Shown here: positions 43,600 through 52,288 of the stretch, piece by piece
How the letters are laid out: each line of letters begins with the position of its first letter
How positions within the stretch are numbered: the stretch's first letter is position 1
DNA from: DATMFV01 sp035555975
GTDB lineage: Bacteria > Verrucomicrobiota > Verrucomicrobiia > Chthoniobacterales > Chthoniobacteraceae
Length of the DNA stretch: 64,000 bases
Assembly: GCA_035555975.1 (NCBI GenBank)
Contig: DATMFV010000051.1
Coordinates: forward strand, 62,001 to 126,000
Reading direction: 5' to 3'
The notes under the pieces: model-generated
The model's input: only the letters and a program-made list of their open reading frames with translations
Database searches by the model: none
Told to the model about the DNA's origin: nothing
Position numbers and translations under genes: made by a program

Positions 43600-44436
43600 A
43601 TGATCGAAAAAATACAATGCTTGGAATCGCCGCTGACTTTGAAACTGGCGGCTTCCACGCAGCGCGTCGGGAGATTGGCGACCGCCTTCCGGTGGCATGC
43701 CCACCCATTTTATGAGCTTGGGGTGCTCTTCTCCGGAGAGTGCGAATGGCAGCTCCACGGCGGGAGCACCCCTCCCATTCTCCTGAAAAAAGGGGAGGCG
43801 ATCCTCCTGCCGCCCGGGTGGGAGCATCGTGAACAACTCCGCGAAGGGGTTGGCGCCACGTTTGCCTGGCTCGGGTTTGCCGATGAGGGGCCGCCGCCGT
43901 CGTGGAGCGGCAGGGCATTGAGGCTCGGGAGCGATCTGGAGGAAGTCCGCTACCTTTTCCGGCTGATCGAGCGCGAACACCACGAGCCGGACCCCCTTTG
44001 TCGCCAGCGCGTTGCCCTGGCGCTCCGGATGTTGCTTCTTTTGCTGGAACGCCGCTCACGACAGGCCGACGCCGTTCCCGCCCCGGGAAAACGCCCGCCG
44101 CTCAACCCGCGCCAGCGCCGGTGTGTCGAGTCCGGCGCGCATTATTTCCGGGAAAACCTGCGCGACCCGCTCTCCATCGCCCAGCTTGCCGCCTACCATT
44201 CCCTTTCCCCGGCTCATTTCAGTTCGCTTTTCCGCCTTTACCACGGCATCTCTCCACGGGCATTTCTCCACCAGGCGCGGCTCGCCAAAGCGGGCGAACT
44301 CCTCGCTTTGGGGGAACTGACCGTCAAGGAAATTGCCCGCGAAACCGGGTTTGTCGACGCCGCCCACCTTTGCAAGGCGTTCAAGGCGGCCCATGGGGTG
44401 ACGCCGGGCGCTTGGGGGTCAGTCAACAAATCTTGA
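43600..44436 (+). CDS. AraC family transcriptional regulator
   Basis: This 278-aa protein has a cupin-like N-terminus (HAHPFYELGVLFSGECEWQLHG, then GEAILLPPGWEH) and two C-terminal helix-turn-helix motifs (LSIAQLAAYHSLSPAHFSSLFRLYHG; VKEIARETGFVDAAHLCKAFKAAHG). It is divergent from the fused oxidoreductase gene and probably controls it. The end is unusual: after the conserved GVTPGAW the last residues, GSVNKS, and the TGA lie inside the 54-base palindrome at 44414-44467, so an insertion appears to have replaced the natural C-terminus. Confidence 0.88.
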   Translation: MIEKIQCLESPLTLKLAASTQRVGRLATAFRWHAHPFYELGVLFSGECEWQLHGGSTPPILLKKGEAILLPPGWEHREQLREGVGATFAWLGFADEGPPPSWSGRALRLGSDLEEVRYLFRLIEREHHEPDPLCRQRVALALRMLLLLLERRSRQADAVPAPGKRPPLNPRQRRCVESGAHYFRENLRDPLSIAQLAAYHSLSPAHFSSLFRLYHGISPRAFLHQARLAKAGELLALGELTVKEIARETGFVDAAHLCKAFKAAHGVTPGAWGSVNKS

Positions 44437-44467
44437 CAAACCTGTCAAGATTTGTTGACTGACCCCC
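44414..44467. repeat. 54-bp palindrome with AACC loop, REP-like
   Basis: Arms of 25 bases, 44414-44438 (beginning GGGGGTCAGTCAAC) and 44443-44467, are exact reverse complements around the loop AACC. It overlaps the 3' end of the AraC gene and supplies its stop codon. It shares the outer GGGGTCA and an inner CTTGACA/CTTGAC core with the palindrome at 2448-2493. The form fits a REP element moved by a RAYT transposase encoded elsewhere. Confidence 0.8.
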
Positions 44468-44552
44468 TGGAGTTGCTTTTTTCCTCGCTCTCCACGATCC
44501 ACACCCCAAAATAGGCTTGAAGTGCGATTCTTTTCCAAACAAGAGAACCCCC

Positions 44553-44813
44553 ATGCCCAACGAAGACCTCAAAAACACCATCAAGTCGCTCATGGTTGAA
44601 AACCTGATGCTGAAAACGCCTGCCGAAGAGATCGCCGACGATCTTCCCCTCTTCGGGCCGGAAGGGCTCGGGCTTGACTCGATTGACGCGCTCGAACTGG
44701 TGGTCTGCCTGGAGAAGAATTTCGGGGTGAGCGTCCCCAACTCCGGCGCGGCCCGGAGCGCCCTGGCCACGGTCAATTCCATTGCCGACTACGTGGTCGC
44801 CAACCGCAAGTGA
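44553..44813 (+). CDS. acyl carrier protein
   Basis: This 86-aa acidic protein has the phosphopantetheine attachment motif GLDSIDALELV (Ser near residue 41) within a four-helix ACP fold. It is not next to fab genes, and DSID rather than DSLD suggests a specialised or secondary-metabolism carrier, for example for lipid or aryl polyene synthesis, rather than the main fatty-acid ACP. The ATG at 44553 fits the family start. Its stop overlaps the GTG of miaA by three bases, so the two are coupled. Confidence 0.85.
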   Translation: MPNEDLKNTIKSLMVENLMLKTPAEEIADDLPLFGPEGLGLDSIDALELVVCLEKNFGVSVPNSGAARSALATVNSIADYVVANRK

Positions 44814-45760
44814 GCGAGCCGGTCGCGGAACCCCCGCCCGACGCGCGGTGGCAGGTTGTTCTGGAGACGACCTTTTTTCTGGCCGGTCCGACGGCAATCG
44901 GCAAAACCGCCGTTGCCGTGGCGCTGGCGGAGGCGTGTGAAGGCGAGATCGTCGGGGCCGACGCGTTCCAGCTCTACGACGGGCTCGACCATCTGACCGC
45001 CCAGCCCTCTCCCGAAGAACGCCGCCGCGTGCCGCACCATCTGGTCGGCTCGGTCCCGCTTTCCGCCGCCTACCACGTCGCCCGCTACCGGGAGGAGGCG
45101 CTGCCGATCCTCGAAGCGATCGTCGCGCGAGGGCGCAGGCCGATCGTCTGCGGCGGCACCGGGCTTTACCTCCGGGCGCTGACTCACGGGCTGGCCGAGC
45201 TTCCCGCGCCCGACCCTGCCCTGCGCACCCGGCTGGAGGCCGCGCCGCTGCCGGAACTGCTGGCGGAACTCGACCGGCTCGACCCCGCCGCCACTGTCGA
45301 TCGCGCCAACCCCCGCCGGGTCCTCCGCGCCGTGGAGGTCTCGCTTTTGAGCGGTCGCCCGTTTTCGAGCTTCCGGGAACAGTGGGAGGCGCAACCCCGA
45401 CGCCGTGGCGTGTTGCTGGAGCGCCCGCGCGAAGTGCTGCACCGGCGGATCGAAACCCGCGCCCGCGCTCTTTTTGCCCCGGAACATCTCCCGCAGGTCG
45501 CCGCGGAGATCGAAGCCGCCCGCCGTGCAGGCATCGGCCCCACGGCGGCCCAGGTGCTCGGCTGGCGCGAACTCAACGCCTTTTTAAGCGGCGACCTTTT
45601 GCAGGAGGAGGCGATCGCCTCGCTCGTCCAGGGCACGCGCCGCTATGCCAAGCGACAGATCACCTGGTTCCGCCGCGAACCGTGGCTCGTCCCGGTCGAA
45701 CTTCCCGACGACGGGCCGCCGCCGCTCGAACGGCTGCTTTCCCTCCTTCCTCCACGCTGA
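44810..45760 (+). CDS. miaA: tRNA dimethylallyltransferase
   Basis: This 316-aa enzyme adds a dimethylallyl group to A37 of tRNAs that read UNN codons. The P-loop FFLAGPTAIGKTAVAVALAE (about residues 22-41), the DAFQLYDGLD substrate loop, and the RRYAKRQITWFRREPW motif near the C-terminus are family signatures. It begins with a GTG inside the end of the acyl carrier protein gene and has a slightly long N-terminus; an internal start is possible. It is followed by a pseudouridine synthase nine bases on. Confidence 0.93.
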   Translation: MSEPVAEPPPDARWQVVLETTFFLAGPTAIGKTAVAVALAEACEGEIVGADAFQLYDGLDHLTAQPSPEERRRVPHHLVGSVPLSAAYHVARYREEALPILEAIVARGRRPIVCGGTGLYLRALTHGLAELPAPDPALRTRLEAAPLPELLAELDRLDPAATVDRANPRRVLRAVEVSLLSGRPFSSFREQWEAQPRRRGVLLERPREVLHRRIETRARALFAPEHLPQVAAEIEAARRAGIGPTAAQVLGWRELNAFLSGDLLQEEAIASLVQGTRRYAKRQITWFRREPWLVPVELPDDGPPPLERLLSLLPPR

Positions 45761-45769
45761 ATTTTCCCG

Positions 45770-46339
45770 ATGCTCCTCGCTTTTCACAAGCCATACGGCG
45801 TCCTTTCGCAGTTCACCTCCGACGGTTCACTCCATCGGACCCTGGAGGCGTTCGGCTTTCCGGCCGGGGTTTACCCGATCGGCCGTCTTGATGCCGACAG
45901 CGAAGGGCTGCTGCTTTTAAGCGATGAAAAGGCGCTCAACGCCCGGCTGCTGCTCCCGGGGCATCGACACCGCCGCTGTTACTGGGCGCAGGTCGAGCGG
46001 GTGCCGACGCCCGAAGCGTTCGCCCGGCTCGCCCGGGGGGTCGTGATCCAGGGTTACCAGACCCTTCCCGCCAAGGCATGGCCACTCGACCCACAGCCGG
46101 AACTTCCCCCGCGCGAGCCGCCGATCCGCTTTCGAAAGAACGTGCCCGATACCTGGATCGCTCTGGAGTTGATTGAGGGGAAAAACCGGCAGGTCCGCCG
46201 GATGACCGCCGCGATCGGCCATCCGACCCTGCGGTTGATCCGGGTACAGATCGGCGATTACCTGCTTGGCGACCTCCCCGCCGGGGAGTGGCGGGAGCTT
46301 TCCGCCACGGAACGTCGTCTGGTTCTTGAACGGAGTTAA
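45770..46339 (+). CDS. rluE: RNA pseudouridine synthase (RluE/RsuA family)
   Basis: This 189-aa protein starts LLAFHKPYGVLSQFTSD and has the catalytic motif GRLDADSEGLLLLSD (Asp near residue 41). GKNRQVRRMTAAIGHPTLRLIR completes the family pattern. It lacks an S4 domain and has the RluE-like length, so 23S rRNA position 2457 is the likely target, though RsuA-like specificity cannot be excluded. It forms a unit with acp and miaA. It ends in a four-base tail-to-tail overlap with the next PEP-CTERM gene. Confidence 0.85.
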   Translation: MLLAFHKPYGVLSQFTSDGSLHRTLEAFGFPAGVYPIGRLDADSEGLLLLSDEKALNARLLLPGHRHRRCYWAQVERVPTPEAFARLARGVVIQGYQTLPAKAWPLDPQPELPPREPPIRFRKNVPDTWIALELIEGKNRQVRRMTAAIGHPTLRLIRVQIGDYLLGDLPAGEWRELSATERRLVLERS

Positions 46340-47094
46340 CGCCGCTTGCGTGAAAACACCCACACCAGGCCCAAACCGCCAAGGCCGATGACGGCGACCG
46401 ATGGTTCGGGGATGGCGGCGTAGTGGATCGTCAACAAGGGGCGATAAGCCATGGTCGCGTGCTCGGAGGAGCCGAAATAGGCGGCGTTGGCGTTGTCGCC
46501 GTTGCTGCCGACGGGGACCAGCGCCAGTCCGCCGGAGGAGGAGGGGGCGTCGATCCATTGCTGGAGTACCGCAAGCGGGACTTCAAAGGTGAAGGAATCC
46601 GAGGTGGTGCTATAGGCAACGCTCTGGTGGAGCGCCCCCACGGCTCCGGAAAACGCAACCTGATCGTCTCCGGCCGCATTTTTCCATGGCGTTTCCGCAG
46701 TCGCGTTGAGGTGAGCCCAGGAGGCGGTCATCTCATCCCATCCGCCGTTGGTGGCGGCGACGGAGTGGACTTCGATGTCAAAATCAGCCGCTGTGGCATT
46801 GCCTGTCCGGGTCAGCGTGATCGTGGCGCTTGAGACCGAAAGGGGCGCTCCCTGGAGGCTGCTCAAATCAAAGCGGATGATCGAATAGCGGGTCTGGTTG
46901 CGGCCCACCAGGAAGAAGTCGAGATCGCCCGCCGTGGCGTTCTTGGAATTGGTCGCCAGTTGGGTGTCGCTTGTGCCGGTATAGTCGCTCACCCATTCGT
47001 TGTCCGCGCCTTGTTGAAAGGTGACGACGGCGCTTTGGGCGGGCGCGGGTGAAAGGAGAGCCAGGAGAGCCAGCAGGCCGGGGACGGTTTTCAT
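46336..47094 (-). CDS. PEP-CTERM protein with DNRLRE-like domain (cassette D)
   Basis: This 252-aa protein has a signal peptide (LLALLALLSPAPAQSA) and a single beta-sandwich. Its pattern, NQTRYSIIRFDLSSLQG, SATITLTRTGNA and GWDEMTASW, resembles DNRLRE-type carbohydrate-binding modules. It ends in IPEPSVAVIGLGGLGLVWVF and RKRR, the exosortase signal. The ATG at 47094 starts the signal peptide. It lies 14 bases behind the GntR gene and is probably co-transcribed with it. Confidence 0.85.
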   Translation of the reverse strand: MKTVPGLLALLALLSPAPAQSAVVTFQQGADNEWVSDYTGTSDTQLATNSKNATAGDLDFFLVGRNQTRYSIIRFDLSSLQGAPLSVSSATITLTRTGNATAADFDIEVHSVAATNGGWDEMTASWAHLNATAETPWKNAAGDDQVAFSGAVGALHQSVAYSTTSDSFTFEVPLAVLQQWIDAPSSSGGLALVPVGSNGDNANAAYFGSSEHATMAYRPLLTIHYAAIPEPSVAVIGLGGLGLVWVFSRKRR

Positions 47095-47108
47095 GACGGA
47101 GGGGATTT

Positions 47109-48215
47109 TTAGGGACTGTGGGTTGAGAGATCGTGGAGGCGACGCCGCGGCGAAGGCTGCGGGAAACGGAGAGTGAGCGGGACTTCCAGCGTGGCCGGGT
47201 AGGCGGAAGGGGGGAGATCGAGCGCGCGCAGGGTCAGGTCGACCTTTTGCTCGACCGACCATTCAAAGCGGGCCGCCCGTTCCCAGTCTCGCCCCGTCTG
47301 GAAATTGCTGGTCAGCGCGGCGATCAGAAGATCGTCCGGGAGGTGAAGCTGCTGGTCGGCGATCGCCCTCAGGCCGCTTTCAAAGAGCATTTCGTCGGTG
47401 ATGATCATCCCTTCAGGACGTTCGGCCCGGTCGCGCAGCCAGATCTCGCGGAAAGCCTCCCACCCCGAACCATCCAGCGACGGGTGGAGGTCGGAGCGGA
47501 CGAGATCGGCATCGAACTCCAGCCCCTCCTTTTTCAGGGCGGCTTCAAAGATCGCGCCATACGAAAGCATCCCGGGGTTGAGGGGGCGGTTGCCGTTCCA
47601 GTAGACCAGGCCGATGCGGCGTTTGCCGTGCGATTTGAGGTAGGCGACCGCCTGGGCGATCCACCGTTCGCGGTTGATCGTCAGGTGAAGGTCGAAAAAC
47701 GAGTTGGGACCGATGATCGGCACCCCCTGCTGCGCGAGCGGCTTCATCCAGTCTTCGGCGGCGAGCGCGGCAATGGCGACGACCGCCTTGATCTTCTGGT
47801 GTTCCACGTCGTGGAGAAACTCGCGGCAGAGCATCCGGTGCTCCAGGTCGTGCGGGGTGCGGTCGCCGAAGTAGAGCTTGAAAGGGCGGCCCTGTTCCTC
47901 CAGGCGGCGTTTGAGCCTCAACGCGGTCGCCACGGCGGAGGAGGAGAGCGATTTCGCCGCGAAGTCCATCTCCATCAGGATGGCGATGTGTCGCGATTCC
48001 TGCTCGGGCCGGGCGATGTAGTTGCCGCTTCCCTGCCGGCGTTTGATCCACCCTTCCTGCGCCAGCAACGCCAGCGCTTCGCGCAGGGTCGGCAGGCTGA
48101 CTTCAAACTTCCGGGCGAGAAGGCGCTCGGAGGGAAGGCGGTCGCCGACAGCGAGTTTTCCGTGGTAAAGCTCGCGGATTTTCCGGGAAATGAGAGTGGG
48201 TAGGGCAGTACGCAT
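47109..48215 (-). CDS. GntR-type transcriptional regulator with LacI-like sensor domain (cassette D)
   Basis: This 368-aa protein has an N-terminal winged helix (LAVGDRLPSERLLARKFEVSLPTLREALALLAQEGWI, about residues 21-57) and a C-terminal sensor resembling LacI/PurR. It lies between the 2-hydroxyacid dehydrogenase and PEP-CTERM genes. A conserved motif (ATCAGGTGACATG) sits six bases upstream of its start and twice in the divergent promoter at 49336-49584, so it probably regulates itself and the two units of cassette D. Confidence 0.88.
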   Translation of the reverse strand: MRTALPTLISRKIRELYHGKLAVGDRLPSERLLARKFEVSLPTLREALALLAQEGWIKRRQGSGNYIARPEQESRHIAILMEMDFAAKSLSSSAVATALRLKRRLEEQGRPFKLYFGDRTPHDLEHRMLCREFLHDVEHQKIKAVVAIAALAAEDWMKPLAQQGVPIIGPNSFFDLHLTINRERWIAQAVAYLKSHGKRRIGLVYWNGNRPLNPGMLSYGAIFEAALKKEGLEFDADLVRSDLHPSLDGSGWEAFREIWLRDRAERPEGMIITDEMLFESGLRAIADQQLHLPDDLLIAALTSNFQTGRDWERAARFEWSVEQKVDLTLRALDLPPSAYPATLEVPLTLRFPQPSPRRRLHDLSTHSP

Positions 48216-48220
48216 GGCCG

Positions 48221-48233
48221 ATCAGGTGACATG
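48221..48233. promoter_or_regulatory. cassette D operator motif, copy 1
   Basis: ATCAGGTGACATG lies just upstream of the GntR gene start. The same 13-mer occurs in reverse at 49462-49474 and, less well matched, at 49338-49350. Confidence 0.6.
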
Positions 48234-48318
48234 GAAGGCGGAGCCGGATCAACGTCTTTTTACTTGGGCGCGGTAAGTTGTCATCAGAGGTTCAGGTCAA
48301 ATGATGGGTTGGTTTTCT

Positions 48319-49335
48319 TCACGCCATGACGGCAAACCGTTCGCGGGAGATGGCCCCCCGCACCGGCCGGTCTGCGGCGAGGTCGAGCAGTTGATCGACG
48401 ACCAGAGCCCCCTGTCGAAAACAGCCGTTGGTGACCGCGCCCGCCAGGTGGGGTGTCAGGACCACGTTGGGCAAAAACCGGAACGGATGCTCCTTTTCGG
48501 GCGGTTCGTCGGCGGTGACATCGAGAAACGCACGCAACCGGCCCGACTCGAGTTCGCGCAGCAGCGCCGGTTCGTCGATCAGATCGCCCCGGGCGGTGTT
48601 GATCACGATGGCGTCGTCGCGCAGGAGGGAGAGGAGGGGGCCGTCGATCAACCCCCGGGTCTCCGGCAGGCTGGGGGCGTGGATGGTCAGAATATCGGAG
48701 CGCTGCGCGAGTTCGGGGAGCGAAACCGCCTCGACCCCGAGCGCCGTGGCTTCCGCTTCGCCCAGAAAGGGATCGTAGACCAGCACCCTGACCTGAAAAT
48801 TTTCGAGCAGCCGGATCAGGTGCCGCCCCACGGCGCTCGCCGAGACGATGCCGACCGTCTTCTGGTAGGTCTCCTGGACCGACGGCTTGCCGGGTTCGAA
48901 GCTCAACGCGCTCCAGCCGCCGTTGCGGGTCCACTCCCGGGCCTGAAACAAGTTCTTCAACCCGGCGAGAATCATCCCGAGGGTCGTCTCCGCAACGCCG
49001 ATCGCCAGGGCTTCATTGGCGCTGGTGATGATGATCGGGCGTTCCCAGGCGCTTTGGGGGAGGAGCCGTTTGACCGTACCGGCGGAGTGGCAGATCGCGC
49101 GGAGACGGGGGGCGGCGGCGAGCATTGCCTCGGTGAGCGGAGGGGTGCTCCAGCCGGTCACGACGACTTCCGCCTCCGCGGCGTGCCGCTCAAAGCGTTC
49201 TCCCATCGCCGCCGCCGCCTCTCCGGGGCGGGGCAATTCCAGGCGGTAGATCCCCGCCAGCCGGGAGAGATCGTCGGGATGGAAACAACGCTGCAACGTC
49301 AGCGGCGGGAGATGGAAAAGCACGAGAGGATGCAT
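48319..49335 (-). CDS. D-isomer-specific 2-hydroxyacid dehydrogenase family protein (cassette D)
   Basis: This 338-aa NAD-dependent enzyme has the family plan: TVGIVSASAVGRHLIRLLENFQVRVLVYDPF (Rossmann segment, where the usual GxGxxG is partly replaced by SASAVG), INTARGDLIDEPALLREL, and FLDVTADEPPEKEHPF with the late catalytic His in TPHLAGA. It probably reduces or oxidises a sugar-derived 2-keto/2-hydroxy acid. It heads the minus-strand half of cassette D and lies opposite the beta-propeller gene. Confidence 0.85.
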   Translation of the reverse strand: MHPLVLFHLPPLTLQRCFHPDDLSRLAGIYRLELPRPGEAAAAMGERFERHAAEAEVVVTGWSTPPLTEAMLAAAPRLRAICHSAGTVKRLLPQSAWERPIIITSANEALAIGVAETTLGMILAGLKNLFQAREWTRNGGWSALSFEPGKPSVQETYQKTVGIVSASAVGRHLIRLLENFQVRVLVYDPFLGEAEATALGVEAVSLPELAQRSDILTIHAPSLPETRGLIDGPLLSLLRDDAIVINTARGDLIDEPALLRELESGRLRAFLDVTADEPPEKEHPFRFLPNVVLTPHLAGAVTNGCFRQGALVVDQLLDLAADRPVRGAISRERFAVMA

Positions 49336-49337
49336 AA

Positions 49338-49352
49338 CTAAGTGACATGATG
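49338..49352. promoter_or_regulatory. cassette D operator motif, copy 2
   Basis: CTAAGTGACATGATG, matching the cassette D consensus at the GTGACATG core, lies just upstream of the 2-hydroxyacid dehydrogenase start at 49335. Confidence 0.5.
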
Positions 49353-49459
49353 ACTTTGAGTGGAGAGAATGTCAAAGATTTTTTTGAAACGGCGAAATAG
49401 CTTGGGTAATCCCTTCTCTGTTTGAGGAAATGCTTAATGATTTTCGTGCGAATTAATAA

Positions 49460-49476
49460 ATCATGTCACCTGATGA
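49460..49476. promoter_or_regulatory. cassette D operator motif, copy 3
   Basis: ATCATGTCACCTGAT is the reverse complement of copy 1 extended on one side. With ATCA and TGAT at its ends it is a partial palindrome. It lies about 110 bases before the beta-propeller gene. Confidence 0.6.
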
Positions 49477-49584
49477 ATTGGGGGTTGACCTTTGGTGGCC
49501 GGAGTGCTTCATTCTTCCGGTGTCGTTGCTTTGTCTCCCCTCTCTTTTTCACTGAACCTCGCCAAAAGCCAGCGAACCGCCTTC

Positions 49585-51498
49585 ATGATCTCCCGCCCCC
49601 TCTTTCTCTCTATTCTGATGACCCTGCTCCTTGCTCCTTCCTTTTCGCACGCTGACCAGGGACGCTTTGAAGTGGTCCGGGAATCGTGCGACAGCCCGGC
49701 TTCGCTTTACGATTTCACCGTGGTGACCGACGCCCGGGGGAAGGAGGTCCTCATTTCGACCTACCGCCGCGATTCCTTTCTGTTGCGCATCGATCTGGAG
49801 AGCGGCGAGGTCGCGCGGTGCAATACACCGGGGTTCGGCTATGCGCTGGTTGGAACCCGGCGGGGGCGCGTCTTTGTCGGGACCGGCGTCTCCCCCGGGG
49901 CGAAACTCTTTGAGTACCATGTCGATGGCGGAAAACTGGAGGAGATCGCCACGATCGAAAATGAAGAGGCGCTTTACTGGCTCGAAGAAGCCCCCGACGG
50001 CTCGCTCTACGGCGGGACCTACCCCGGCACGCTCCTGATCCGGTTTGACCCGGAGTCGCGGCGGCTCACCAACCTCGGCCCGATGAGCGAGGGGCAGACG
50101 CACAACCTTCTCGGCGCGGTCAGCCCGGGCGGGCGGGTTTATTCCGGCATCGGGATGCAGCGGCAGGCGGTGATCGAGTACGACCCGGCGACCGGGACCC
50201 GGCGCAACATCTGGCCCAAGGCGTGGGAGACCACCAACCTCGCCCGGGTCTATCTGGGTGAAGATGGCAACGTTTACTGCTACCCGGGCATCCCGACTGA
50301 AAGCAGCAAGGGCAAGAGCCTCCGCGTCACTCCACAGGGAGAGGTCTCGATCACGACCGAAGCGGTCCGGCAGGCAATGGGGCGCACCCCTCAAAGCCGG
50401 GTCTCCCGCCCGACCCTGAAGGATGGGACGACGCTCGACCGGGTGGAACCCGAGCGGGTGGTTCTGACCCGGCCCGATGGCACCTCCCGCGAGATCCGTT
50501 TCGAGGCATCGGGCGGTCGCAAGGAGATTTACTCCATCGGGACCGGCCCCGGCGGGACCATTTTCGGCACTTCGAAGCCGCTGGTCGTCTTCGGCTACGA
50601 CCCCGCGACGGGGCGCCCGATCGATTTTCCCCGCAGGAAGATGCCCGGCGAGGGGATGGGCGGGCAGGTCGACGCGCTTTGCAGCGTGGGCGATGCGCTC
50701 TTTTTCGGCACTTATACCCACGCCCGGCTCTACCGGATGGATCTTCGTAAGGATGAGGTCAAAACCTCCGCTCTGGGCGAGTTGGGCGGGGAGCAGGACC
50801 GAATCCACGCCATGCTGCCGACGGCGGGCGGGGAGATCTATCTCGGCACTATTTCAGCCTACGGGCTGCCGGGCGGCGCATTGGCCCGGCTCGACCCCCG
50901 CACCGGCGAGCGCCGCGTTTTTCGGGATGCCCTCCCCGGGCAGTCGGTCGTGGTGCTGGCGCAGGGCGAGGAAGAGGGCCGCCTCTATCTGGGCGGCTCC
51001 ATTCATGGGGGCACCGGCTCGGAACCCGCCGCTTCCGGGGAGCGGAGCGCGGCGGTGGGTGAATGGGATCTTCAGCATCGGCGGCTGTTGCGAGGCGTCG
51101 TCCCGATCGCCGGAGAGGCGCGGATCAACGGCCTCGTGGTGCTGCCGGAGGTGATCTGCGGGCTGACCTCGACCGGAAAATGGTTTGTGCTCGACCGGGA
51201 AACGATGAAAGTCCTTTCCTCCACGCCGCTCCATCTCGGGGTGCCGACGCAACTGGGCCGCCTCGCGTACCATGCCGGGACCGGAATGATTTATGGCCTT
51301 CTGGGCGACAAGATCATCGCTTCGAGCGCGACTGATCCGCAGCGGGTGAGCGTCGCCGCCGTGGTTCCGGATGCGGAGGGGGCGAGCCTCTGCGGGCCGG
51401 TCTGCGATGCCGCGGGAAATCTTTACTTCGGGCGCGGTCGGGAGATGCTTCGCTGGACTCCGCCCGAGCGCCCGCAACCGCCATCCCCCCAAAAGTAA
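49585..51498 (+). CDS. secreted beta-propeller protein (cassette D)
   Basis: The 637-aa product has a signal peptide (LFLSILMTLLLAPSFSHA). Repeated blade-like segments of 40-60 residues follow (for example GGTYPGTLLIRFDPESRRLTNLG, GTYTHARLYRMD, LGTISAYGLPGGALARLDP), as in PQQ/SMP-30/WD-like propellers. No catalytic family can be fixed. It could be a glycan lyase of propeller type or a binding protein. The ATG at 49585 begins the signal; the longer frame crosses the promoter. It precedes the pseudopilin by six bases. Confidence 0.75.
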   Translation: MISRPLFLSILMTLLLAPSFSHADQGRFEVVRESCDSPASLYDFTVVTDARGKEVLISTYRRDSFLLRIDLESGEVARCNTPGFGYALVGTRRGRVFVGTGVSPGAKLFEYHVDGGKLEEIATIENEEALYWLEEAPDGSLYGGTYPGTLLIRFDPESRRLTNLGPMSEGQTHNLLGAVSPGGRVYSGIGMQRQAVIEYDPATGTRRNIWPKAWETTNLARVYLGEDGNVYCYPGIPTESSKGKSLRVTPQGEVSITTEAVRQAMGRTPQSRVSRPTLKDGTTLDRVEPERVVLTRPDGTSREIRFEASGGRKEIYSIGTGPGGTIFGTSKPLVVFGYDPATGRPIDFPRRKMPGEGMGGQVDALCSVGDALFFGTYTHARLYRMDLRKDEVKTSALGELGGEQDRIHAMLPTAGGEIYLGTISAYGLPGGALARLDPRTGERRVFRDALPGQSVVVLAQGEEEGRLYLGGSIHGGTGSEPAASGERSAAVGEWDLQHRRLLRGVVPIAGEARINGLVVLPEVICGLTSTGKWFVLDRETMKVLSSTPLHLGVPTQLGRLAYHAGTGMIYGLLGDKIIASSATDPQRVSVAAVVPDAEGASLCGPVCDAAGNLYFGRGREMLRWTPPERPQPPSPQK

Positions 51499-51504
51499 CC
51501 CGCC

Positions 51505-52266
51505 ATGATGTCTGTTTCCTTCCAGCGGAGATCCCGTTTCGCCCCGGCCTTTACGCTGACGGAGGTGATCGTGAGCATCGTCATCATCGCCGTGCTCCTG
51601 GCGGTGACGAGCCCGGTCGTCGGCAGGATGCGCGAAAGCTCCTTCGCTACCGGCTGCCTTCACAACCTGAGGACGATCGGCGGGGGATTGCACGCCTACA
51701 TGGCGGAGTACAACGGGAAACTGCCGCCGATGTCCGCGCTCGAAAATCCGTTGGACCCGACGAACAAAAACGTCCTGATCGCCCAGAAGGTGCTCATGCC
51801 CTACACCGGCATCGACACTTCGGGCAGTTTTCCGACGGCGGACAGCGCCACGAAGTTTTACGGCCCGTGGATCTGTCCCGCCGATCGCGTTCCCCGGGGC
51901 AAGGCGAGCCCCGATAGCCCGCGCTGGAAGTATTCCAACTCCTACAGCGTCAACTATTACGCGGGTAAGGCGGTCGTCAATGCCGACGGTTCGAACACCG
52001 ACGCACGCACGTTTTTGAACAACCTGCAGGTCGGCAACCCGGCAAAGGTCTGGTACCTCATGGACGGTTTCCGGCAGGACGGCGGGCAGGGCCGGGTCAC
52101 CGTCAACATGGTTTCCGCAGCGGATACGCTCGGCAACGCCGACGGCCCGCGCTACCGGCATTTCGGAATGATCCATGTGCTGACCCTCGCCGGAGGGGTC
52201 GAGCGTTTCACCCCCGGCGAGGTTCGCAACCGAGGCGGCGAATTCCTGCTTCCGGAAAAGAAGTGA
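51505..52266 (+). CDS. pseudopilin with degenerate H-X9-DG motif (cassette D)
   Basis: This 253-aa protein has a 15-residue leader and then AFTLTEVIVSIVIIAVLLAV, the prepilin-type segment, then CLHNLRTIGGGLHAYMAEYNGKLPP. The C-terminal position of H-X9-DG reads HFGMIHVLTLAGG: the His is kept but Asp is replaced by Ala. It is the last gene of the plus-strand half of cassette D. It probably still enters the inner membrane, but the altered motif may mean loss or change of a terminal interaction. Confidence 0.85.
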   Translation: MMSVSFQRRSRFAPAFTLTEVIVSIVIIAVLLAVTSPVVGRMRESSFATGCLHNLRTIGGGLHAYMAEYNGKLPPMSALENPLDPTNKNVLIAQKVLMPYTGIDTSGSFPTADSATKFYGPWICPADRVPRGKASPDSPRWKYSNSYSVNYYAGKAVVNADGSNTDARTFLNNLQVGNPAKVWYLMDGFRQDGGQGRVTVNMVSAADTLGNADGPRYRHFGMIHVLTLAGGVERFTPGEVRNRGGEFLLPEKK

Positions 52267-52288
52267 GCCTGTAAAGGGCCGGGGTTTT

